A stretch of DNA of 64,000 nucleotides from Tetramitus jugosus (GCA_937625935.1 OW569347.1:62001-126000), one strand, 5' to 3'. Counted from the stretch's first letter, positions 30,655-41,183 are shown. Numbers and translations: made by a program. Notes: generated by a model from the sequence alone, not told the origin.

Positions 30655-33600
30655 TTATTCAAAGACAACATCCTCATTCTGGTCACTCCAAAGCACCCCA
30701 TGTTCAAACAATGAGAGCTCAATGAGGGTCTTTTGTTCTAGATAGTCTTCCATTTGTGCTACACTCCACCTTGGATCATTGACGTGTTTATCCATTTGCA
30801 TCTCTTGATTCTGGGTACTGTTCTTCTGTTTGGATAATTCTTCCCAGAACACTGAATCATCAAAGTGTTGACTCCGTTTCTGTTTCTTGTATGGTTGGAT
30901 GGGAGAAGGAAGCATTTCATCGAACAGATTTGAATTGTCAAGTAGTGAATATTTCCGTTTGACAGGAGGCGAGGAGATGTCTGGCGTAGGCAGTTTCTGC
31001 AGTATACTTCTCGTATCCATCTCCATCTCTTCGTTTTCTTCGTGGAGTTCGGACGATAATTGGTTCTCTCTGTTTTCATTAAGCACTGACTCTACTTGAT
31101 GCATTAGTGGTGATATGTGGGACGCATCCATCTCCAAAGCTGTGGCCTGTCGTAAAGCAATTCGTAGCTTGTCGTATGATTGTTCACTCTTGAACTGGAG
31201 TTTTGTGCTGCCGAGAGCATTCATATTCAGGTAGAACAGATGGAACAGTGAGAATTGCTGCAGAATCTGCATGAATGTTACAATAGTTTTCGATTCAGTA
31301 TTCGACAGCGGATTTCTGAGCACCGACAATAACAAGTTGGAGATTGCAGACACATATGGCGTTATTCTCTCATTATGTTCTTCCTCCTCTTCCAAAAATG
31401 CACTATGATGTTCATTAATTTCTCGTAGGAAACCAGTGCAGATCGCAAGCTTCGTATAGAATAGTTGTTCGAGATTGGAAGTATTGGTTGGATCAACAGA
31501 CTCGCTTGTATCATCTTCAGTTGATTCAGGCAGATACAACATATCAAAGCAGTCATGATTGTCTATAACAATAGGTTCGATAGAATCTGCAAATTCTGGA
31601 GCAGGCCAGTTCAGACACATGGAATTCTGTTGATCAGCAGTGACAAAATTGCATAGAGCTTCGCAAATTGCATTGAACTGAGAGCAGTAAGTATGAATAG
31701 GAATGGCAGGTATGACTATCGATTGTATGTTTTCGTTGTGAGCCGTTGCACTAGAGGCCTTTCTCAAGTCAGAAAGATATTGGTCGTTGTAGTTCTCGAT
31801 GGACTTTTGGAAGTAGTTGTCACATGAATCTTCGAGAAGATCGCTCAGTGAATATGTATTAAAGGTGGGTTGGACTGGAGATCTTTCCGCCAGCCATTGA
31901 ATACAATTATCGAGCTGCTTGCTAACATTATACACGTATTGGTCATGTAAGTTATCAGTCGAAACTGGCGCTTCAAATTCAAAAGGAACACAAATGACGT
32001 CGCGAATTGGATTTGGAAAATCGTATTGAGAAGCGACATTCTTGACAATATCATACACCTTCTTTAGCACGTCATATTGAGTTTCGTGTAACTTGCTCTG
32101 GTCATAGACAACGACTAGTGGAATAGAAGTTCGATAATAGTTATTAAAGATGGTTTTCAAAAATTCCATCAGACACTCAGATTGTTCGTGCCAATAGTTG
32201 TCTTCATTAGCCGTGATTGATGGCAGAATATACATCACACATGATGTTCCTCTCAAAGAAGAAGCATCTTCAAAACCATCGTTCACATTAATTTGCTTGA
32301 CACAGAATTGCATACTCTGATGTCTGTAACGAGAGTCATGGGCCGCCATTTCATCGAAATCGCTGATGAAGCTGTTTCCTTGCACATAACCACTACACAA
32401 AGTGTCATCATCAATTTTTTCTTGGTGCATACTAAGTTTAGAATCTATCCAATCAACGATGTCGTATTGTTCTCTCGAGTGATCTGATCTACAGACTACC
32501 ATCTTCCAGTAAATAACAGAATGTTCATGATTAATCGCTGAAAGCGCTGGGAAGGAGAGAGAAGGAATATCAGAAGGTGCATATAGTTCGTTAAACAATC
32601 GTTCTTGTTCTTCTTTCTTCTGTTGTTCTTTTAAACCCACCACCATATCGAAATTGGGAGGTAGAGTGATCTGGTGAGACGAAAATTGTTCAGCAAGCTC
32701 CCTCCTGACACGTTTCAACTCTTCATGTTTTCTAGCACGTTGAGCTTGCTTCTCCTGCGCAAATTGTCTCCATGCGTCAAAGCATTTCTTAAGGATTGTC
32801 CTTCTCTTCTGCAAAATCATGTCTGCTGCTGCTTTCAGTTTCTGTTGCTTAGCCATATCTGGCACTTGTGGAGTGGGTATGGATTCAGAAGCAATTGATG
32901 GTATATACTCTGGAGTAAATCTTGTTTCTGGCTCCTGGTTGGTAGGGAAAACAGGAGTCTTTTGAGACTGCACGGGAGAAATGGATGGTATGGTGATGAA
33001 TGGGACTTGCTCTTGCATGGTTGAGGGAACTGAGGGGAAAGGCTGTATTGCCATTGGAGCTGATATGATGGGAGATGGCACGCGTCTGCTCGACAGAGGA
33101 GTTTTAATGGGCTCACTCGGTACTTGGCGTTTATCGGGCAGGGGTGTAGCAATCTTTGGTTGTGGGACTACTACTGGTCTCAGTGGAGATGGAGGAGCCA
33201 AGATTGGAGTAGAAATCACGAGAGAAGACTTCCTGCGTTCACTTCTAGAAGCAGGTGGGGAAGGCTGAACGACAACTGGTTCAGCAACATATCTGATTTC
33301 AGATCGAATGATCTCTGCATTTGTGGTATCTGATTCGATCTTGGATTCGATGAAGCGGGTATTGAAGTGAGCCTTTGGTTTTCTTTGTGGCTCCACAAAT
33401 GGTTTCTCATTAAATATGATATTGTTCCTGTCTACGCACACATTATACACTCTGCAAAAGTTGATTGCCTCGGACTGGTTTTCAAAAAGTAGTTGCTCCA
33501 TTAACAGCTTGAGGTCGTATTGTTCCTTATTCTTTATCTTTCTAACATTGAAGTTATCATTCATCATGCGCAGCGCAGTCTCTCGAACAGAGGTAAATAA

Positions 33601-36408
33601 ATTAAAGAGCAGACATGATTGCAAGTAGGTGGCCTGTTCCACCAACTTGAAAAATCGTATCCAGTTCGATTCGTTAAAGGCAGAATTGACTTGCAGCGCA
33701 AATTTCACATCGGGCGATCTGTAAACTTCTTGAGGCGTACTTCTCAAAAAACGAACAATTTCAGACGTTCCACTACTTGAACCAACTCTCGTTAAAATGT
33801 AATAAGCACTGAACTCAGATTGATTTAGGCATATAAGACCACGTTGATTGTGCTCGGCATACACTTCTCTTAAATTTTTCAAGTAATTGTTCATCAAATT
33901 CATATTCGGCTGAGGATCATAATCTTCTTGTTGTGCAAGACGATGTTGACAGAATATATGGAAACGAACAATCTGCTCATGTAATTCTACGCAGTCAGAA
34001 TCTCGGATATTTTGATATGTTAAATCCTGAGAAATACTACGACATCGATCACGAACGAACTCATACATATCATTGAATGAGTGAGCAGTTTGGTCAACAA
34101 TCATATCAATGAGATAATTCATCGTTAACATGAGAATGTAAGGAGGTCTGAGATGTTCTGGTGGCGGAGTTGCTTTGTCTGCTGCGGATCTCTCATATTT
34201 CTTCACACATAACTCTCGAACAGATTTGTCAATTTCTCCAATCTTTGACACTTGTTTAGGATCTCTCTCAAATATACTAATGTCACCTTGTACTTCTCTC
34301 AAGTCGATTTGATAAGCAGGACACATTTCGAGACATTTGCCCGTAGATGTGGTAACCTTACTTGACACACTAGAAAATTTCTCGTGAACATATCTTCGTG
34401 CCTCCAAAACGAACTCTGACGCATTCATCTTGCGAGCCTTTGTGGATGTGATATGTTGTTTCATAATGAGAGGCTCGCCTACATCTTCTTCAGATTCGTA
34501 GGCTTCTTGATCATATTCATTCTCACTCTCTTCCTCCTCCTCTGCTTCGTGCGACGGCTCCTCTTCTTCCTGTTCCTCCTCGTCTTCTTGTTGTTCTTCT
34601 TCCTCCTGTTCTTCATATTTTGGTTGCGCTTCTTCTTCCTCCTGTTCATATGTTGGAATTTGACTAAAGTCTCTGGATTTCACAATAATGCTTGAAAGAT
34701 CTACTGACGAGATACTTGTCTTCTGAGTGCTATCATCACTGTCACTTGCATACCGTTCCTCTCGAGCTTGAGGAGCTCTCTTCGCTTTAGGAAATACTGG
34801 TGATGTTACCTTTTTTCGTACGACCACATTGTCATACTCATCATCCTTTGTGGGTAGTACTAACTCCCGCACACCACGGCCTGCTGGCTTCCGACCCACA
34901 TCTGATGGCTTTGTTGAATCAAATGATGGTACACCTCGGTTGCGTCCACGGTCCTGTTTAGTACGGTTAAACGCGTTTGGTGCCTCCTGTTTCTTTATAT
35001 TTGCCACACTAAAGGCTGATGTAGTGCCACCCGTGGTAGACGCATTGGCTGCAGCAAATGCTGACTTTCCAAATGCACTCTTTGAACTTGCTGCCGGTGC
35101 AAAGAAACTGCTAGGTGCCGGACTTGCGCTAATCACTTCGGAGGGTAATGCGGCGGACGCATTACTGAAGACATTGCCTATCGGTTTTGAAGTAAAGGTA
35201 TCACTCACTCCCGGAGTAGAGAAACTTTGAAAACCAGCAAAGCTAGGCTTTGGAGTTTTCTTATCCTTGAGTCTCTTGGATTGTGCTTGTCCGGGAGTTG
35301 CCTGAAACACATTTTGAATCGGTTGTTCAGTGCCCTTTGCCAAATCAAATGCATTTGTTTCCTTCCTTTGTTGACCCTTTTGTTTTTGCTTGTTGAAGGG
35401 TGTAACCGTTGTAGGTGACTGAGCCTGCGTTTGGAATATATTTTTGGATTTCTTGGCTGCACCAGCACCACCAAAGATGTTGGTTCCTCCAGCACCATTG
35501 GCGCTCGCACCAAATACATTAGCGCCACTCGTAGCTGATACAGCAGAAGTAAAGGCATTCCCTGTACCCATATTAGCTGCAGAAAACACATTTCCTCCAC
35601 CACCACCACTGTCTCTTCCAAATCCACCGAACCCACTATTGGAGGCAGGAGCAGCTGACACACCACCACCCATCTGGAACACATTTGCCTTGGGTGTTGG
35701 TTTGGGTTGTTTTTGCGGTTTTGTGCCACGTGCCTCTCCAAAAACATTGCCACCTTGGTTTTGTCGTTTTCTGTTACCACCAGCACCACCAGCACCCATA
35801 CTTGCTTGATCAAATGGGTTGCTTGAAGTTGGAGCATGAGATGCGCCTGCACTACTACTAAACACATTTCCACCTCCACCTCCACCGCCACCACCACCAA
35901 ATATATTCATTGTTGCAGCACCTGCTCCACCATCACCAGATGCAGCAGAGAATATTGAACCTGGTTGATTGCTTGTTCGCTGTTGATGTTGCTGTTGATG
36001 ATGACCGCCTCTCGTTCCTCTGCCTCTACCTCTTCCTCTACCACCGGCAGTAGTACCTCCACCACCACCACCACCACCTGGAGCTGCTGCAGAGAACACA
36101 TTGGAACTACCCCCTCCTCCTCCTCCTCCTCCACCACCTCTTCCCATTGGTTGTTGATTTATATTACTAAAAATGTTGCCACCGCCGCCACCACCACCTC
36201 CAGCAGCTGTTGATGATGATGATGATGTTGGTGCAGCCGAGTGAAAACTTCCTCTGCCTCTGCCTCTGCCACTGAAACCACCGCCTCGACCACCAGCACC
36301 AGCACCACCACGACCTCTGCCTCTGCCACCAGATGATGATGAACCACCACCTCTACCTCCACTGCCGCCACTTTGACCAGTGAATGCAAATCCAGAGTTA
36401 AGATTCAT
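30655..36408 (-). CDS. MCM3AP: SAC3/GANP (MCM3AP-like) TREX-2 mRNA-export scaffold
   Basis: 1,917 aa without an intron. Scaffold of the TREX-2 complex at the nuclear pore, coupling transcription to mRNA export. Residues 1-520 are a Gly/Arg-rich, nucleoporin-like domain with many N-V/I-F motifs and some FG dipeptides. Residues about 690-950 form the SAC3 domain (CLEMCP...DIREVQ-type start, 'PEHLRPPYILMLTMNYLID', 'DRCRSISQDLT', 'QSEFSAYYIL'). Near residue 1,200 a long basic helix with F-D-A-W-R-Q-F resembles the CID helix that binds centrin/Cdc31. Residues about 1,290-1,480 ('SVIYWKMVVC', 'CVMYILPS', 'SIPLVVVYDQ') align with the C-terminal half of animal GANP, so the animal-like full architecture is present. 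An acidic Glu-rich block near 600-660 precedes SAC3. Confidence 0.9.
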   Translation of the reverse strand: MNLNSGFAFTGQSGGSGGRGGGSSSSGGRGRGRGGAGAGGRGGGFSGRGRGRGSFHSAAPTSSSSSTAAGGGGGGGGNIFSNINQQPMGRGGGGGGGGGGSSNVFSAAAPGGGGGGGGTTAGGRGRGRGRGTRGGHHQQQHQQRTSNQPGSIFSAASGDGGAGAATMNIFGGGGGGGGGGNVFSSSAGASHAPTSSNPFDQASMGAGGAGGNRKRQNQGGNVFGEARGTKPQKQPKPTPKANVFQMGGGVSAAPASNSGFGGFGRDSGGGGGNVFSAANMGTGNAFTSAVSATSGANVFGASANGAGGTNIFGGAGAAKKSKNIFQTQAQSPTTVTPFNKQKQKGQQRKETNAFDLAKGTEQPIQNVFQATPGQAQSKRLKDKKTPKPSFAGFQSFSTPGVSDTFTSKPIGNVFSNASAALPSEVISASPAPSSFFAPAASSKSAFGKSAFAAANASTTGGTTSAFSVANIKKQEAPNAFNRTKQDRGRNRGVPSFDSTKPSDVGRKPAGRGVRELVLPTKDDEYDNVVVRKKVTSPVFPKAKRAPQAREERYASDSDDSTQKTSISSVDLSSIIVKSRDFSQIPTYEQEEEEAQPKYEEQEEEEQQEDEEEQEEEEPSHEAEEEEESENEYDQEAYESEEDVGEPLIMKQHITSTKARKMNASEFVLEARRYVHEKFSSVSSKVTTSTGKCLEMCPAYQIDLREVQGDISIFERDPKQVSKIGEIDKSVRELCVKKYERSAADKATPPPEHLRPPYILMLTMNYLIDMIVDQTAHSFNDMYEFVRDRCRSISQDLTYQNIRDSDCVELHEQIVRFHIFCQHRLAQQEDYDPQPNMNLMNNYLKNLREVYAEHNQRGLICLNQSEFSAYYILTRVGSSSGTSEIVRFLRSTPQEVYRSPDVKFALQVNSAFNESNWIRFFKLVEQATYLQSCLLFNLFTSVRETALRMMNDNFNVRKIKNKEQYDLKLLMEQLLFENQSEAINFCRVYNVCVDRNNIIFNEKPFVEPQRKPKAHFNTRFIESKIESDTTNAEIIRSEIRYVAEPVVVQPSPPASRSERRKSSLVISTPILAPPSPLRPVVVPQPKIATPLPDKRQVPSEPIKTPLSSRRVPSPIISAPMAIQPFPSVPSTMQEQVPFITIPSISPVQSQKTPVFPTNQEPETRFTPEYIPSIASESIPTPQVPDMAKQQKLKAAADMILQKRRTILKKCFDAWRQFAQEKQAQRARKHEELKRVRRELAEQFSSHQITLPPNFDMVVGLKEQQKKEEQERLFNELYAPSDIPSLSFPALSAINHEHSVIYWKMVVCRSDHSREQYDIVDWIDSKLSMHQEKIDDDTLCSGYVQGNSFISDFDEMAAHDSRYRHQSMQFCVKQINVNDGFEDASSLRGTSCVMYILPSITANEDNYWHEQSECLMEFLKTIFNNYYRTSIPLVVVYDQSKLHETQYDVLKKVYDIVKNVASQYDFPNPIRDVICVPFEFEAPVSTDNLHDQYVYNVSKQLDNCIQWLAERSPVQPTFNTYSLSDLLEDSCDNYFQKSIENYNDQYLSDLRKASSATAHNENIQSIVIPAIPIHTYCSQFNAICEALCNFVTADQQNSMCLNWPAPEFADSIEPIVIDNHDCFDMLYLPESTEDDTSESVDPTNTSNLEQLFYTKLAICTGFLREINEHHSAFLEEEEEHNERITPYVSAISNLLLSVLRNPLSNTESKTIVTFMQILQQFSLFHLFYLNMNALGSTKLQFKSEQSYDKLRIALRQATALEMDASHISPLMHQVESVLNENRENQLSSELHEENEEMEMDTRSILQKLPTPDISSPPVKRKYSLLDNSNLFDEMLPSPIQPYKKQKRSQHFDDSVFWEELSKQKNSTQNQEMQMDKHVNDPRWSVAQMEDYLEQKTLIELSLFEHGVLWSDQNEDVVFE

Positions 36409-36631
36409 TTTGTAGAAATTGAATTACACGTGTTGATTGTTGTTATTCGTGTATGTGTGCGGTTTTTCAAATGCAGTATTGTGTGTGCGTGATCACAAGG
36501 ATGAGAGGTTGATAGAGTTTTTTTTTTGTTTTTGAAAAATGTTTGATCTTTGAATTTGCCCGAAATGCAACAAGTCTTGTGTTTTTTTGAGGGAGTATTG
36601 TTGCTGCGTTGGTTGTTACAAATTGAAGAGT

Positions 36632-38401
36632 TTACTCATTTCTGATGTATTCTTCATTCTCGACACCAAAGAAGATGACTTGCTCTTCCTGTGACTCTGG
36701 CTGCACATGTTGAATCGTGGAGCTACCGCGCGTCAATTCAATCTTACGTCTCACAAACTCCACAATACCATCCACGTTGGGAACATATTGGAACGTCGCA
36801 GTCAACTTTGTTGGATTCTCTCCACTGTTTCTCACAGCAAAAGCCACAGCTCCTTCATAGTCATCACCTGTGCCCACCAGTATTCCCTCATTGTCACCAA
36901 AGGATTGATGGTCAATAGAGTCCTCAGCCGAATGTTCACTTGCTGAATAACCAGATTGAACATAAACATTGGTGTATAATTGATGCACAATCGCCTGTTC
37001 CAAATCAGCATATGACTTGTAATAGCACACATATCCTAGTCTCAGTGGTAACTCCATGAGAACGATCACTCTGTACTCGGTCAAAAAGTAGTGCACTCCA
37101 AACACTGCAGCGTATGCCTGAATGAGCAAACAAAGAACAATCATCAGCACAATCAACAGAATGAGTGTGATGAACACAACGAGACCAAAGCTCAACACGG
37201 CTATTCCAAACAAAACAAATCCAACAATGATCAATACGACCAAAAAGACCACAATCGACACATTAATCAACAGAGTTCCTGCATCATTTGATTTCAGGAC
37301 ATTGTAGGGCCTTGGATGATAATGCCAATGAACTCTCTCACGGAGAACTGTCGTACTAGGTGACATTACATGACTCATCAATTCCTTCTTGGCTGTAAAT
37401 GACAACAAACTTTGACACTTGCACTTGCGAGCTGAAGTATAATAACTTTCTGTGCTAATAAATGAAGGAGATGAATGACTCTCACCTTCATCAAACAAAA
37501 AGTAGTCATCATAGTCTGGACGCACCGGTTGCCTCACCAACGTACCAATCACCGACGACCAAATGAGACTCACAGCCGACTTTCCATAACGAACAATATA
37601 GAACATGGAACCAGCGACAGTCACAGCCAACAATGATCCAATACCAATCAAAAGTATGCGAAAAACAGTGTGCGAACCTTGAATGTACTCTGCACGTAAT
37701 TGAGCCCCTGTTCGCACAATCCACTCTTCACTGGATTCTGGTGTTGCAGTTGTAGAGAACATTCTCCGTGATCGCTCATTTGAATTGGCTGCATCTGCAC
37801 TCGTCGACATTGTACTCCACATTTCTTCATTGCCAATCTCATGACCATTGATCATTAATAGGAGAGCATATTGTTCATTTGCTTCATTTTCACTATCATT
37901 ATAATTGTTGTTCGCGTATTGTTGTTGTTGTTGTTCTTTGGTGGTGGCTCGTGTCATGGATGACAGCACAGACGATGAAAAGAATGAGAGAATGGAATCT
38001 GGTCTCCGTTGTTGTTTCTGCGCAGATTCTCGAGCATAGCACTTGAAAGCTCTATCCAAATGCATCGACTGCACGCATTGTTCCACTTGCTCTGGTGTTG
38101 ACCGAACACAAATGTCCTCTATTGTCGAATTGTACCACACTGGTGAAACAACAGATGTCTCTGCATTCAATGTCAAATATTGGAAAGAGACTCGAACTTT
38201 GATACCGTATTGTTGTTGCTTGTTGGGTGCGATCTCAGTGATACCTCGCACTCTGCACACTGTTTCCACATATCGACTGTAAGGGAGCGGTAAAATAAAA
38301 ACTCCGGCCAGTGCACACAACAAGAGATAGAAGAGGATGAGGAGGGTGATGACCCACCGCGGTATGTTCAAGTATGATGTCTTGTTGAGATTGGAAAACA
38401 T
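36632..38401 (-). CDS. Multipass membrane protein of unknown function, 589 aa
   Basis: Intronless. Predicted transmembrane helices: residues about 16-38; 245-270 ('LLIGIGSLLAVTVAGSMFYIV'); and a very hydrophobic pair or trio at about 375-435. Between helix 1 and 2 is a probable luminal/extracellular region with several Cys (QCVQSM, FKCYAR) and N-x-S/T sites. After the last helix, 'LTEYRVIVLMELPLRLGYVCYYKSYADLE' has the look of a bacterial-PH-like domain attached to a membrane anchor. No transporter or channel family is recognised. It is divergent from the coiled-coil gene at 38737. Confidence 0.65.
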   Translation of the reverse strand: MFSNLNKTSYLNIPRWVITLLILFYLLLCALAGVFILPLPYSRYVETVCRVRGITEIAPNKQQQYGIKVRVSFQYLTLNAETSVVSPVWYNSTIEDICVRSTPEQVEQCVQSMHLDRAFKCYARESAQKQQRRPDSILSFFSSSVLSSMTRATTKEQQQQQYANNNYNDSENEANEQYALLLMINGHEIGNEEMWSTMSTSADAANSNERSRRMFSTTATPESSEEWIVRTGAQLRAEYIQGSHTVFRILLIGIGSLLAVTVAGSMFYIVRYGKSAVSLIWSSVIGTLVRQPVRPDYDDYFLFDEGESHSSPSFISTESYYTSARKCKCQSLLSFTAKKELMSHVMSPSTTVLRERVHWHYHPRPYNVLKSNDAGTLLINVSIVVFLVVLIIVGFVLFGIAVLSFGLVVFITLILLIVLMIVLCLLIQAYAAVFGVHYFLTEYRVIVLMELPLRLGYVCYYKSYADLEQAIVHQLYTNVYVQSGYSASEHSAEDSIDHQSFGDNEGILVGTGDDYEGAVAFAVRNSGENPTKLTATFQYVPNVDGIVEFVRRKIELTRGSSTIQHVQPESQEEQVIFFGVENEEYIRNE

Positions 38402-38736
38402 TGGTGGCGATGGATGTATTGAATGTGTTTTTTTCTTTTGATGCTAGCGCGTTGTTGTTTCGACCGGGAATTGGCGGTGTTTATGCGGTTGATTTTTTTG
38501 GGTTTTCTTGGCCGCTGGGAAAATGGATGCTTCCACAGAGTAAAATCTGCTGTCATTTGGGACTTGTGGTTGTCGGCCATCGTCAGGGCACAAGTGCATC
38601 CTCGCAGGGGAAGAAAGTCCTTTTCCCGGAAAGAAGCAAATCGAGCAATGTTGAACTTTCGAGCAGGTGATGTTGCTGAGCTCAATACATTGAGACCCGA
38701 TCTAAACCAATTTTCCCGCCTGAACGACGCAAGAAA
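38402..38736. promoter_or_regulatory. Divergent promoter region with E2F-like site at 38711-38720
   Basis: 335 bp between two divergent start codons. TTTTCCCGCC at 38711-38720 matches the E2F consensus and lies 17 bp before the ATG at 38737. Short open frames here are not coding-like. Confidence 0.4.
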
Positions 38737-39369
38737 ATGAACGACAACAGCTTTCTACAGCAACAAGCTCACTCTCTGAATCCATTTGCCCTCGTAACAA
38801 ATGACAGAGGAAGCAATTTCTCAAGGTCTATGGTTGATTTCTATGCCATGTATCCCTCACATACAGACCAGGACCTCAACGCATTATCAAACACGGTTCG
38901 ACCTAGCTTGAGAGAAGATATTGAATCATTGAAGTCAGAGAATGATGCTCTGAGGGATCAAATACGGCTTCAATGCGATGAATTTGAGCATTTATACAAG
39001 GAAACAATCACTAAACGGGCAGAGATGCTGGACCATATGGGAATACTCGAGAGAAGACAATTGGAGATTAAGCAGGAAAATGTTGTATTGTCGCAGCTCA
39101 TTCTGTCCAGTGAATCTGACCAGAATTGTACAATAGACAAAAATTGTGAGAGTGATCTAATTGATTCAGCTTCGTTCTTGATTCAGAATCAAGGATGGGA
39201 CTTTAGACCAACTCTAAACTCTGCTTTTCAAGCATACAAAAAGCTACCATCAATTCCAGAACCCAGGCATATGATCAAACTGTGTACAAGAAAGTATAAT
39301 CAACTGAACGAATTCATGGGTGAAAAGATTTACTCCTCATCTACTGATGAGAGTGAAGATGAGCTGTGA
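38737..39369 (+). CDS. Small coiled-coil protein, 210 aa
   Basis: Intronless, ATG start. Residues about 58-125 form a coiled coil ('LREDIESLKSENDALRDQ', 'GILERRQLEIKQENVVLSQ'). The C-terminal 70 residues look globular or partly helical (Pro-rich 'KKLPSIPEPRHMIKLCTRK') and end in an acidic tail. I do not recognise a family. An E2F-like site immediately upstream hints at cell-cycle expression. A centromere/kinetochore or centrosomal role would fit the build but is speculative. Confidence 0.6.
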   Translation: MNDNSFLQQQAHSLNPFALVTNDRGSNFSRSMVDFYAMYPSHTDQDLNALSNTVRPSLREDIESLKSENDALRDQIRLQCDEFEHLYKETITKRAEMLDHMGILERRQLEIKQENVVLSQLILSSESDQNCTIDKNCESDLIDSASFLIQNQGWDFRPTLNSAFQAYKKLPSIPEPRHMIKLCTRKYNQLNEFMGEKIYSSSTDESEDEL

Positions 39370-39466
39370 TTCGCAGCTATCTCTCGGCCGCTGTAATAAA
39401 TACCCGCAATTGTAGACTTCTGTTTTAGGTTTTCCGTTATCTCTCCACCAAACAACTCAACAAGGT

Positions 39467-40421
39467 ATGAATCCGTTTCATGATTACACAATGCCCAACC
39501 TTCATCATCTTCAGCAAGATCGATCCAAGAACAACAACCATACTAGGTACGATGAGAACGATAATAGAGATCATTTGATGAAAGAAAGACCAAAATCTGT
39601 CTCTCATGCGATGTCTCATCACACACAGAGTTCAACGACGAATAACCGACCTCAATCAGCTCAGAAAGCTGGGAACACAGGTCGTACGTCTCGACGGAAT
39701 GCACCTAAGAACTTTGTAGCTGAAAACAAAAGAACACTAGGTTTCCAGTCATCGCATCCCATGGGATATGACAAATCGACATCGAACGGACTATGGACGA
39801 AGATTAACCCCAAGGTATTTAGAACTACATCAGCTAGGGATAGAACTTTTGATCCATATGTTGATGAATTGAACTCTGCCGACCAATCATATCGGAGTCG
39901 ATCAAGACCTAGTTCAGCCTATTCGATTCAACGTGTAACTTGTATGTTGTTCGACACCTCATACTTTTATTCTTACTTGGTGGAAAGTTGTTAAACTTTT
40001 TGTTTTGTCATTCTTGTTGATAGATAAACCAACTGGGCGACACAGTGAGATCATTGAATACTGCCAAAAAGCACTACCCACACCAGCATGGATGTCTGCA
40101 CCTTCATCCCCTCATCATCCTCCTGGAAATGAACGAACTAGGAGAGCCACACCCGAACCTTCATTCGACAGGAGGAAAACGAAAGAGATTGCAAAAGCAA
40201 ATATTGCTGGATTCATCCCTAACAATGGAGCCAAAATATTTGAACAATCATCCATCCCCAGAGAAATGAAAGAGTCTTATCTACCAAAGAAAAGAGGTGT
40301 GCAGTTTCCTGCACCAGGTCCTCATGCTGTGGTAATGGCCGTTCACAGCTCTCGTCACAGAATCATGGAACCAAGCCTGGCCAGAGCTAAAATACCCATA
40401 CACCCCGATGATCACCACTGA
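39467..40421 (+). CDS. Basic, disordered protein, two exons (290 aa), possibly cilium-associated
   Basis: Exons 39467-39941 and 40024-40421 (82-nt intron, GTATGT...GATAG, phase 1). Residues 1-130 are rich in Asn, His, Ser and Arg. From about 150 it reads 'TYKPTGRHSEIIEYCQKALPTP', then Pro-rich segments, 'AGFIPNNGAKIFEQSSIPREM' and a C-terminal 'VQFPAPGPHAVV'. Short Pro/aromatic motifs separated by disordered linkers are common in microtubule inner proteins and flagellar proteins, and this lineage can build flagella. I cannot assign a family, so the ciliary idea is inference. The splice keeps frame and is well supported. Confidence 0.6.
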
Positions 40422-40452
40422 CATTCGTACTCTCCCAGCCGTTAAAAAGTTC

Positions 40453-40465
40453 TTTCGCGCCAAAA
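40453..40465. promoter_or_regulatory. E2F-like site before CTF8
   Basis: TTTCGCGCCAAAA, an excellent match to the E2F/DP consensus, 26 bp before the CTF8 ATG in a 69-bp gap. Confidence 0.55.
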
Positions 40466-40490
40466 TATTTTGGCTCCAAAAACATAAAAA

Positions 40491-41183
40491 ATGCGAAACA
40501 ACCAAAGGTCAACAACGAAACGTGCACCATGTCTCACTGAGCCCTGTGTCCAAATTCCCATTCGCTTCGAATCAACCACAAGTATCAACGCTGAACAACC
40601 GTACACTGCATCCCTAAGAGATGAATGGCAAATGCTAGAGCTACAGGGCAATTTATCAGCTCGGCCAGACAAGAATAAGTCATTGGATGGGTTCAATCTG
40701 GGGCAACTAATGCCACCAAACGCATTGAACAACAACAAGTGTGAATTGGTCATTGGTCGTCAGAAATGTGATGGAAAACAACAGGAAATGAAGAAACCAC
40801 TGGTTGTATTGGAGAAGGTAGTCCCCTCTTCAACAACAACAGACATGTCAGACAATACTTCTTCTTCTTCTTCGTTTGTACACTATAGGATCGTTGGTGT
40901 CATTAGAGATAAACTACACTTTGCCAATCGACCAGTGCCACTGTCACCCTCAAAGTCAAAGAATCATCAGGTCAATACAACGACTATCAGCACTAGCGAT
41001 AGTCAGTCACAATCGACAACTTCCAGTGCCGTGACAAGTAACGACAACAACAGCAGTAGTAGTAGTAGTACTGTTGCTGAGGATCAACAATCCAAGAAGA
41101 CGAAACAACAACAGGCAACAAAGAACATTCATCCCATGTTTCTGCCCAAGAAACCACAACCACAGAAAAAGAAACAACCTTAA
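40491..41183 (+). CDS. CHTF8: Chromosome transmission fidelity protein 8 (CTF18-RFC subunit)
   Basis: 230 aa, intronless. CTF8 pairs with DCC1 on the CTF18 C terminus to form the alternative clamp loader. Family blocks are clear: 'EWQMLELQGNL' (residues about 46-56), 'LDGFNLGQL', 'CELVIGRQKCDG', 'KPLVVLEKV' and 'YRIVGVIRDKLHFANRPVP' (about 133-151). The rest is a Ser/Thr/Asn-rich tail absent from animal CTF8 (about 120 aa), ending in a Lys/Pro-rich stretch. The start is the first ATG after an A-rich leader. Confidence 0.88.
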   Translation: MRNNQRSTTKRAPCLTEPCVQIPIRFESTTSINAEQPYTASLRDEWQMLELQGNLSARPDKNKSLDGFNLGQLMPPNALNNNKCELVIGRQKCDGKQQEMKKPLVVLEKVVPSSTTTDMSDNTSSSSSFVHYRIVGVIRDKLHFANRPVPLSPSKSKNHQVNTTTISTSDSQSQSTTSSAVTSNDNNSSSSSSTVAEDQQSKKTKQQQATKNIHPMFLPKKPQPQKKKQP

